Shown piece after piece: positions 57,838-64,000 of a DNA stretch of 64,000 nt. A model generated the notes under the pieces. That model searched no databases, was not told where the DNA came from, and saw only the letters and a program-made list of their open reading frames with translations. Both the position numbers and the translations under genes were made by a program. This DNA is from Streptomyces niger. GTDB taxonomy: Bacteria; Actinomycetota; Actinomycetes; Streptomycetales; Streptomycetaceae. Location of the stretch: NCBI RefSeq assembly GCF_000718305.1, contig NZ_JOFQ01000003.1:434001-498000 (forward strand), written 5' to 3'. Numbering within the stretch: the first letter of the stretch is position 1; every line of letters begins with the position of its first letter.

Positions 57838-58782
57838 GTGCCGTTGGATCCCGTGGCCAAGGCAATCATCGACCTGTCCGAGGCCCACTTCCCGCGCCTG
57901 GGCACCGAGGTGTTCGACGCGACGGAAGCACGCCGCATCCTCGCGGCCCAGCCGGCCCGTTCGGCACCGCCCACCCCGGTCGCTCGCGTCGAGGACCGGC
58001 GGCTGCCCGGCCCGGCCGGCGCCCCCGAGGTCCCGGTGCGGCTGTACCGGCCGCGGACGTCGGGCGGCGCGCCCCTGCCGGTGGTGGTGTTCTGCCACGG
58101 CGGCGGCTTCGTGATCTGCGACCTGGACTCGCACGACGGGATGTGCCGGGAGATGGCCAACGCGACGGGTGCTCTCGTCGTCTCCGTGGACTACCGGCGG
58201 GCGCCGGAGCACCGGTTCCCCGCGGCGGCCGAGGACGCCTACGCGGTGCTGTGCTGGACCGCCGCGCACGCCGCCGGCCTGGGCGGCGATCCCGCGCGCC
58301 TGGCCGTGGCCGGCGACAGCGCGGGCGGCAACCTCGCCGCGGTGCTCCCGCTGATGGCCCGGGACCGCGGCGGCCCGATGCCCGTCTTCCAACTGCTGAT
58401 CTACCCGATGCTCGACCCCGCCCGGAACACCCCGTCCTACCGGGACAACGCGCGCGGCTACTTCGTCACCGCCGATCACCTGCGCTGGTACTGGGAGCAG
58501 TACCTGGGCGACCGGTCCGGCGCCCACCCCTACGCCTCGCCGCTCGCCGCGCCCGACCTCTCCGGCCTGCCGCCGGCCCACGTGCTCACCGCCGAGTACG
58601 ACCCGCTGCGCGACGAGGGCGAGACCTACGCGCTACGCCTGCGGGAGTCCGGCGTCCCGGTGGACGTCCGGCGCTACGACGGGGTCTTCCACGGGTTCTT
58701 CGGCATGGCGGGCCAACTCCGCGCCGCGGCCGAGGCGAACGACGCGGCGTACTCGGCGCTGCGTGCAGCACTGCACCGCTGA
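57838..58782 (+). CDS. alpha/beta hydrolase, hormone-sensitive-lipase family esterase
   Basis: A 314-aa HSL (family IV) esterase. The HGGGF oxyanion motif is in VVVFCHGGGFVICDLDSHDG (about 79-98). The nucleophile is in LAVAGDSAGGNLAAV (Ser about 161). The acid and histidine lie in YDPLRDEGETYA and GVFHGFFGM. GTG 57838 is chosen for AGGTGAGG upstream; GTG 57826 is an alternative. Such enzymes cleave short acyl esters or lactones; a steroid or lipid ester is possible here from context only. It is cytoplasmic and probably transcribed alone, from block B. Confidence 0.87.
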   Translation: MPLDPVAKAIIDLSEAHFPRLGTEVFDATEARRILAAQPARSAPPTPVARVEDRRLPGPAGAPEVPVRLYRPRTSGGAPLPVVVFCHGGGFVICDLDSHDGMCREMANATGALVVSVDYRRAPEHRFPAAAEDAYAVLCWTAAHAAGLGGDPARLAVAGDSAGGNLAAVLPLMARDRGGPMPVFQLLIYPMLDPARNTPSYRDNARGYFVTADHLRWYWEQYLGDRSGAHPYASPLAAPDLSGLPPAHVLTAEYDPLRDEGETYALRLRESGVPVDVRRYDGVFHGFFGMAGQLRAAAEANDAAYSALRAALHR

Positions 58783-58828
58783 CCGCACCGCACCACTGAC
58801 CGCGCTGCATCCCTGACCGCACCGCACC
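58779..58828. repeat. 16-bp direct repeat between convergent esterase and TetR genes
   Basis: CTGACCGCACCGCACC occurs at 58779-58794 and again at 58813-58828 (34-bp period), with partial copies between and after. The first copy spans the esterase stop codon. The repeats fill the 70-bp convergent gap and probably arose by slippage. No hairpin terminator is evident there. Confidence 0.6.
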
Positions 58829-58852
58829 GCTGACCGCCCGGCCGCCGGAGCG

Positions 58853-59605
58853 TCAGCCCGGTACCTGCGCCCGCAGTGCGGCCAGGAGCAGGTCCATGAC
58901 GTGCTCGACGGCGGGGCCGGCCATCGTGGGGAGGTGGGCGCGTACCGCGTGCAGGTGCGGGAAGTCCTCGGCGGGCAGTTCGGCGTACGCCTCGCTCCAG
59001 GCCTGCGCGTCGCCGGCCCGTTGGCCGGCCGGGAGGCGCAGCACCGCCGCGTCCAGCGCCGCGTGGCCCAGGACGGTGTCGATGAAGGCGTGGTAGTGGC
59101 GTACGGCGGTGGCGTCGTCGAAGCCGGCCCGGCGCAGCAGGCCGATGCCCGTCTCCACCGCGCGCTGTTCGTGGGGGCGGCGGGTGACGCGGTGGGTGCT
59201 GAGGACGGCGACGCGCGGGTGGCGCAGCGCCGCGCGGTAGGCGCAGCGGCCGAACTCCCGTAGCGCCTCGGCCCAGTCCTCGTGGTCGTCGGGCCGGAAG
59301 GCGTCGAGGGCCTCACCGATGAGCCGGTCCCCCAGGGCCAGCAGCAGGTCGTCGGCGCCGCGGTAGTAGCGGTAGACGGCGCTGGGGTCGGCGCCGAGTG
59401 CGGCGCCGAGGCGGCGGATGGTGAGGGCTTCCGCGCCGTGCTCGTCGAGGAGTTCGAGCGCCTTGTCGAGGATCATCTCCGCCGACAGGACCACGCCGCT
59501 CTTGGTGGGGCGCCGGCGGCGGCGTTCGGCGGTGACGCGGTCGGGTGGTGCCACGGTCGGCCCTTCGTCGTCGGAGCCGGGCGCCTGCCCGGGGGTCGGG
59601 CCCAC
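58853..59605 (-). CDS. TetR-family regulator
   Basis: A 250-aa TetR protein. The HTH (about 40-85) has EMILDKALELLDEHGAEALT and IRRLGAALGADPSAVYRYYR, and a TetR_C-type ligand domain fills the rest. An Arg-rich N-terminal arm (RVTAERRRRRPTKSG) may contact DNA. GTG 59605 is preferred because GGAGG lies 9 nt upstream; a TTG at 59611 would be too close. It is divergent from the permease gene; the palindrome at 59687-59698 is its likely operator. Neighbours suggest it senses an amine, amide or nucleobase. Confidence 0.84.
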   Translation of the reverse strand: MGPTPGQAPGSDDEGPTVAPPDRVTAERRRRRPTKSGVVLSAEMILDKALELLDEHGAEALTIRRLGAALGADPSAVYRYYRGADDLLLALGDRLIGEALDAFRPDDHEDWAEALREFGRCAYRAALRHPRVAVLSTHRVTRRPHEQRAVETGIGLLRRAGFDDATAVRHYHAFIDTVLGHAALDAAVLRLPAGQRAGDAQAWSEAYAELPAEDFPHLHAVRAHLPTMAGPAVEHVMDLLLAALRAQVPG

Positions 59606-59686
59606 AGTCAATCACCTCCCCGCGGTCCTTCCGCGGCCTCCTTCGGACCGCGCACGGGCGACTTACGTCAACGCCATTGACATACT

Positions 59687-59698
59687 GTTGGCGCCAAC
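59687..59698. promoter_or_regulatory. palindromic operator in the TetR/permease gap
   Basis: GTTGGCGCCAAC is a perfect 12-bp palindrome; allowing one mismatch per arm it extends to 59684-59701. It starts 4 bp after a perfect TTGACA (59677-59682), i.e. in the spacer of the rightward promoter. This is where a TetR repressor would block transcription of the permease and amidohydrolase. Confidence 0.6.
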
Positions 59699-59782
59699 TG
59701 TTTCATCGGCGCACGCGGTGCTCCGCCGCGCCGGGTCCCGGTCACCGGACGCCCCTCCCTCCCGCCCAAGGAGCGTGTCCCC

Positions 59783-61315
59783 GTGCCCCCAGCAGTGCCG
59801 CCCGCTCCGCCGGGCACCCGCATGCGCCGCTCGCTCGGCGTCAAGGACGGCGTGGCCATCGCCGCCTCCAGCACCGCCGCGACCACCAGCATCGGCATCG
59901 GAATGGGCACCCTCGCCGGGTACGCGGGCCGGCAGACGCCCGCCCTGCTGATCCTGGCGTTCCTGCCGATCCTCGGCATCGCCCTCTCCTACGCCCGCCT
60001 CAACCGCTCCGAGCCCAACTGCGGCAACGGCTACACCTGGGTCGGCCGCTCCATCGGCCCCTGGCCGGGCTTCCTCACCGGCTGGGTCGTCACGGTCGGC
60101 AACGTCATCTTCATGGCGTACACCGGAGCCATCACCGGCTCGGTGCTCCTGCAGTTCCTCAACAAGCTGGGCGCGCATACGGTGTTCGGGGTCGCACTGG
60201 ACCCGAATTCCACGGCCACCAGCACCGTCATCGGCCTCGTCGCACTCGTCGTCGTGACGCTCACGGCGGTCACCGGCGTCCGCTCCGCCACCCGCCTGCA
60301 ACTCTGGCTGCTGGTCTTCGAGTACGCCGTGCTGCTCGTCTTCTGCGCCTGGGGGCTGGCCGCCGGCGACCAGCCCTTCTCCTTCTCCTGGCTGAACCCG
60401 TTCGAGATCGGCTCGGCGACGTCGCTCGCCCAGGGCATGGTCCTCGCCGTCTTCCTCTACTGGGGCTGGGACGCGGCGTTCACCGTCAACGAGGAGACGA
60501 AGGCCGCGGGGGACGCGGCGCGCGGCGGGCTCCTCGCCCTCGCCGTCATGCTGGCGCTGTTCGTCTTCGCCGCCGTCTCCTTCCAGCGCGTGCTGGGCAA
60601 CGGCGAACTGGTGCGCAACGGCCCGCAGGCGCTCACCTTCCTCGGCACGCACCTCGCCCCCGAGCCCTGGGCGTCCCTGCCACTGGCCGCCCTGATGTGC
60701 TCCGCCTTCGCGTCCCTGCAGTCCAGCGTCATCCCCACCGCGCGCGGCCTGCTCGCCATGGGCCGCGACCGCACCCTCGGCCCCGTCTGGACGAAGGTCA
60801 GCCCCCGCTTCGGCACGCCCGCCGTGGGTACGGTCCTCATCATGGCCATCGCCGCGGCCGTCGCCGTACTGGCCCTCGGCATCCCCCAGCTGAACGAAAT
60901 GATCCTCGCCGCGGTCAACTCGATCGGGCTGGTCGTCTCCCTCTACTACGGCCTGACCGCACTGGCCTGCGCGCTGCGCTTCCGCGCCGACCTGCGGGCC
61001 GGGCCGCGCGCCGCGCTGACCGGCGTGGTGATCCCCGCCACCAGCGGACTGCTCCTCTTCGGGCTGGGCGGCTACCTCGCCCACCACTACGCGACCATGA
61101 GCGACCGCTTCGAAGCCCGGCCGGACAACGGCTGGTTCATGCTCCTCGTGCCCGGCCTGATCATCGCCTCCGGGCTGGCGGTCGCGGCGCGGGCCAAGTG
61201 GGGGCGGCGCTCGCCGTACTTCGTCACCGGCCGCGGCACGGACGCGGAGGCGATCGACCTGCCGGGGGACCACGGCGCCGGCCCCGTCGCGGCACCGACC
61301 GAACCCGCCCGCTGA
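59783..61315 (+). CDS. APC-family amino acid/amine permease
   Basis: A 510-aa transporter with about 12 hydrophobic helices. The start of the first helix, KDGVAIAASSTAATTSIGIG (about 21-40), and NCGNGYTWVGRSIGPWPGFL (about 78-97) match the consensus of the APC superfamily. A conserved SSVIPTARGLLAMGRDRTLG (about 314-333) is also typical. GTG 59783 has AAGGAG upstream. It should import an amino acid or related amine. The amidohydrolase gene follows after 68 bp and the pair is probably one transcript under TetR control. Confidence 0.87.
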   Translation: MPPAVPPAPPGTRMRRSLGVKDGVAIAASSTAATTSIGIGMGTLAGYAGRQTPALLILAFLPILGIALSYARLNRSEPNCGNGYTWVGRSIGPWPGFLTGWVVTVGNVIFMAYTGAITGSVLLQFLNKLGAHTVFGVALDPNSTATSTVIGLVALVVVTLTAVTGVRSATRLQLWLLVFEYAVLLVFCAWGLAAGDQPFSFSWLNPFEIGSATSLAQGMVLAVFLYWGWDAAFTVNEETKAAGDAARGGLLALAVMLALFVFAAVSFQRVLGNGELVRNGPQALTFLGTHLAPEPWASLPLAALMCSAFASLQSSVIPTARGLLAMGRDRTLGPVWTKVSPRFGTPAVGTVLIMAIAAAVAVLALGIPQLNEMILAAVNSIGLVVSLYYGLTALACALRFRADLRAGPRAALTGVVIPATSGLLLFGLGGYLAHHYATMSDRFEARPDNGWFMLLVPGLIIASGLAVAARAKWGRRSPYFVTGRGTDAEAIDLPGDHGAGPVAAPTEPAR

Positions 61316-61383
61316 CCCCGCCCACCGACCCAGCCGCCCTCACCTTCGCACGTCTCATGCGCCCCCGAACCAGGAGTCCGGTC

Positions 61384-63036
61384 ATGCCCCCTTCGCACCC
61401 CGCCGACCTCGTGTTCACCGGCGGCCCCGTGCACACCGTCGACCCGGCGCGCAGCCGCGCCACCACCGTCGCCGTGCGCGGCGACCGCATCGTCGCCGTC
61501 GGCCACGACGAGGTGCGCGCCCTCATCGGCCCGCGCACCGAGGTCGTGGACCTGCACGGCCGGCTGCTCGTACCCGGCTTCCAGGACGCGCACGTCCACC
61601 CGGTGGGCGGCGGCGTCGAGCTCGGGCAGTGCGACCTGAGCGGCGCGGTCACCGCGGAGGACTACCGGCGCCGCATCCGCGCGTACGCCGACGCGCACCC
61701 GGACGCCGAGTGGATCACCGGCGGCGGCTGGTCCATGGAGGCCTTCCCCGGCGGCACGCCCACCCGGCAGTTCCTCGACGCGCTGGTGCCCGACCGCCCG
61801 GTGTACCTGGTCAACCGCGACCACCACGGCGGCTGGGCCAACACCCGGGCGCTGGCGCGCGCCGGGCTCGACGCGCGGACGCCCGACCCGGCGGACGGGC
61901 GCCTGGAACGGGAGGGCGACGGGCACCCCACCGGGATGCTCCAGGAGGGCGCCATGACCCTGGTCGCCGCCGTCGTGCCGGAGCCGACCCCGGAGACGCT
62001 CACCGAAGGGCTGCTGCGGGCGCAGGCCCTGCTCCACTCGTACGGGGTCACGGCCTGGCAGGACGCCCTGCTCGGCAACCACGCCGGGATGGCCGACCCG
62101 GCCCCCGCCTACGCGGCCGCCGTCCGCGCGGGCCGGCTGACCGCCCGGGTCATCGGCTCCCTGTGGTGGGACCGGGCCCGCGGCACCGAGCAGATACCCG
62201 AACTCCTCGCCCGGCGCCAGGAGTTGACCGGAGGCCGGCTGCGCGCCACGACCGTGAAGATCATGCAGGACGGCATCGCCGAGAACCACACGGCGGCCCT
62301 CCTGCACCCCTACCTCACGGCCTGCGGCTGCGCCTCCGACAACAGCGGCATCTCCTTCATCGAGCCCGAAACGCTGCGCCGCTACGTCACCGACCTGGAC
62401 GCGCACGGCTTCCAGGTCCACTTCCACGCCCTCGGCGACCGCGCCGTCCGCGAGTCCCTCGACGCCGTCGCGGCGGCACGCGCGGCCAACGGCTGGACGG
62501 ACAACCGCCCGCACCTCGCGCACCTGCAGATCGTCCATCCCGACGACGTGCCCCGCTTCCGCCGGCTCGGCGCCACCGCCAACGTCCAGGCGCTGTGGGC
62601 AGCGCACGAGCCGCAGATGGACGACCTGACCATCCCGTTCCTGGGTACCGAGCGGGCCGCCCTGCAGTACCCCTTCGGCGACCTGCTGCGCGCCGGCGCG
62701 ACGCTCGCCGCCGGCAGCGACTGGCCGGTCAGCAGCCCCGACCCGATGGCCGCGCTGCACACCGCCGTCCACCGCCGCCAGCCGGGGGCGGCCCCCGACG
62801 CCCCGGCGTTCCTCCCCGAGCAGCGCCTCGACCTCGGCGCCGCGCTCGCGGCCTACACCGCCGGCAGCGCCTACGTGAACCACCTCGACGACACCGGCAC
62901 GATCCGCGCCGGCAACCTCGCCGACCTCGCCGTCCTCGACCGCGACCCCTTCGAGGACCCGGCGGACATCGCGGCGACCCGGGTCCTGCAGACGTACGTC
63001 GGCGGCGTCCGCGTGCACGCCGCCGAGGACGCCTGA
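61384..63036 (+). CDS. YtcJ-like metal-dependent amidohydrolase
   Basis: A 550-aa amidohydrolase of the YtcJ type. DLVFTGGPVHTVDPARSRAT (about 8-27) is the small beta domain, and VPGFQDAHVHPVGGG has the metal-binding H-x-H (about 65). KIMQDGIAENHTAAL, FHALGDRAVRESLDA (His about 347) and AGSDWPVSSPDPM (metal Asp about 443) complete the site. The lysine/metal residues look intact. These enzymes hydrolyse amides or N-formyl compounds; the natural substrate is usually unknown. The adjacent permease suggests uptake then hydrolysis of the same compound. No signal peptide. Confidence 0.86.
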   Translation: MPPSHPADLVFTGGPVHTVDPARSRATTVAVRGDRIVAVGHDEVRALIGPRTEVVDLHGRLLVPGFQDAHVHPVGGGVELGQCDLSGAVTAEDYRRRIRAYADAHPDAEWITGGGWSMEAFPGGTPTRQFLDALVPDRPVYLVNRDHHGGWANTRALARAGLDARTPDPADGRLEREGDGHPTGMLQEGAMTLVAAVVPEPTPETLTEGLLRAQALLHSYGVTAWQDALLGNHAGMADPAPAYAAAVRAGRLTARVIGSLWWDRARGTEQIPELLARRQELTGGRLRATTVKIMQDGIAENHTAALLHPYLTACGCASDNSGISFIEPETLRRYVTDLDAHGFQVHFHALGDRAVRESLDAVAAARAANGWTDNRPHLAHLQIVHPDDVPRFRRLGATANVQALWAAHEPQMDDLTIPFLGTERAALQYPFGDLLRAGATLAAGSDWPVSSPDPMAALHTAVHRRQPGAAPDAPAFLPEQRLDLGAALAAYTAGSAYVNHLDDTGTIRAGNLADLAVLDRDPFEDPADIAATRVLQTYVGGVRVHAAEDA

Positions 63037-63062
63037 GGACCACTTCTCCGAAGGGGTGTGCT

Positions 63063-64000
63063 TCAGGGCCGTCCGGCGGGCGGCACCTCCTCGCCGGGCG
63101 GCACGGGGCCCGGCGGGGTGCCGTCGCCGAACGGCCGGCCGCCCAGCTGCTCGCGGTGGTGCGGGGTGAGCCAGCCGGCGAGGTCGGGTCCGCGGGGCAC
63201 CACCTGGGTCGGGTTGATCCCCGTGTGCACCTGGTAGTAGTGCCGCTTGATGTGGTCGAAGTCGACGGTGTCGCCGAAGCCCGGCGTCTGGTACAGGTCG
63301 CGCATGTAGGCCCAGAGCACCGGGTCCTCGGCCAGCTTGTAGCGGTTGCACTTGAAGTGGCCGTGGTAGACGGCGTCGAACCGCACCAGCGTGGTGAACA
63401 GCCGGATGTCCGCCTCGGTGATCGTGTCGCCGACCAGGTACCGGCGGTCGGAGAGCCGCCCCGAGAGCACCTCCAGCCGCCGGAAGACGTCCTCGTACGC
63501 CTCCTCGTACTCCTTCTGCCCGGTCGCGAACCCGGCCCGGTACACGCCGTTGTTGACGTCCCGGTAGACGCCGTCCATGACCTCGTCGATCTCGCCGCGC
63601 AGCGGCTCCGGGTAGAGGTCGGGCGCGCCGGGCCGGTGCAGCGCCGTCCACTCGGTCGCGAGGTCCAGGGTGATCTGCTGGAAGTCGTTGGTGACGAGCT
63701 TGCCGCTCGGTACGTCCACGACGGCGGGCACGCTGACGCCGCCGGGGTAGCCGGTCTCGCGCGCGTCGTACGCCTCGCTGAGGTAGCGGATGCCCAGTAC
63801 GGGGTCGCGGCCGTCCGGGTCCAGGGTGAAGCGCCAGCTGCGGTCGTCCTGGATCGGGTCGGTGACGGCCAGCGACAGCGCGTCCTCCAGGCCGAGCAGC
63901 CGCCGGGAGACCAGGGCACGGCTGGCCCAGGGACAGGCGCGGCTGACGACCAGGCGGTAGCGGCCGGCCTCGACGGGCCAGCCGTCCCGGCCGTCGGCGG
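63063..64000 (-). CDS. glutathionyl-hydroquinone reductase-like (ECM4/YqjG, GST omega type), 5' end outside window
   Basis: The frame is open to the window end, so the N-terminus is missing; about 312 residues are visible. RYRLVVSRACPWASRALVSR (near the cut end) has the Cys-Pro-Trp motif of the ECM4 thioredoxin fold. SVPAVVDVPSGKLVTNDFQQ and DVFRRLEVLSGRLSDRRYLV, with DIRLFTTLVRFDAVYHGHFK, are the family hallmarks of the helical domain. These enzymes reduce glutathionyl-hydroquinones; Streptomyces use mycothiol instead of glutathione, so the thiol partner may differ. The C-terminal Pro-rich tail (about 35 residues) is extra. It is convergent with the amidohydrolase, 26 bp apart. Confidence 0.87.
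   Translation of the reverse strand, partial: ADGRDGWPVEAGRYRLVVSRACPWASRALVSRRLLGLEDALSLAVTDPIQDDRSWRFTLDPDGRDPVLGIRYLSEAYDARETGYPGGVSVPAVVDVPSGKLVTNDFQQITLDLATEWTALHRPGAPDLYPEPLRGEIDEVMDGVYRDVNNGVYRAGFATGQKEYEEAYEDVFRRLEVLSGRLSDRRYLVGDTITEADIRLFTTLVRFDAVYHGHFKCNRYKLAEDPVLWAYMRDLYQTPGFGDTVDFDHIKRHYYQVHTGINPTQVVPRGPDLAGWLTPHHREQLGGRPFGDGTPPGPVPPGEEVPPAGRP

Noticed and set aside
63037..63062. Small CTTC-TCC-GAAG hairpin between convergent genes as a terminator
   Set aside because: A 4-bp stem is too weak to support the call.

Overview
The window is very GC-rich, densely packed DNA with strong third-position GC bias, GTG/ATG starts and many 4-nt (ATGA/GTGA) or 1-nt (TGATG) stop/start overlaps. 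Together with the gene content (a contractile injection system of the actinobacterial type, LuxR/LAL regulators, a family 2 encapsulin, a KstR2-type steroid regulon), this points to a Streptomyces or close Streptomycetaceae chromosome. No rRNA, tRNA, CRISPR array, insertion sequence or prophage head genes were seen.

Layout. (1) 1-3273: end of an alpha-L-fucosidase, a cupin, an SDR, a LysR regulator and a small secreted acidic peptide. (2) 3415-6073: a two-gene nanocompartment operon, a family 2B-type encapsulin shell with a cyclic-nucleotide-binding-like domain followed by a group II cysteine desulfurase as probable cargo. (3) 6381-28443: an extracellular/intracellular contractile injection system (CIS). 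The structural operon runs leftward from the sheath (26752) to a membrane protein with zinc ribbons and a glycan-binding domain (12971). The AAA+ ATPase and the DUF4255 cap/adaptor lie in a second leftward operon. Two LuxR-type regulators sit between the two operons, and a divergent ricin-lectin membrane protein starts next to the sheath. The operon includes a 52-codon DUF6760 gene and a 1130-aa low-complexity protein with 14 (V/I)QR motifs.

(4) 28466-36900: two abutting gene remnants, a GH3 beta-glucosidase, and a leftward operon of UDP-glucose dehydrogenase, GT1 glycosyltransferase, MFS exporter and thioesterase with a divergent TetR. The last group looks like a glucuronidation-and-export module. 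(5) 37084-40531: LLM oxidoreductase, SDR, 3-ketosteroid 9-alpha-hydroxylase oxygenase (kshA) and a truncated ketosteroid dehydrogenase remnant.

(6) 40662-57021: a near-complete steroid C/D-ring (HIP) degradation cluster arranged as two divergons: two SDRs facing echA20-ipdA-ipdB-ipdC, and fadE30-ipdF-kstR2-fadA6 facing echA-fadE31-fadE32-fadE33-fadD3. Each divergent gap holds one 14-bp palindrome that fits the KstR2 operator consensus. FadD3 should activate HIP to its CoA ester, FadE30/IpdF and partners shorten the side chain, EchA20 and IpdAB open rings D and C, and the FadE31-33/FadA6 set finishes beta-oxidation. (7) 57065-64000: PadR regulator, HSL-family esterase, a TetR/permease/amidohydrolase group with a palindromic operator, and the 3' part of a glutathionyl-hydroquinone-reductase-like gene cut by the window edge.

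A 26-bp block upstream of the LLM oxidoreductase is repeated with 22/26 identity upstream of the esterase 20.7 kb away, which suggests a second, unassigned regulon.
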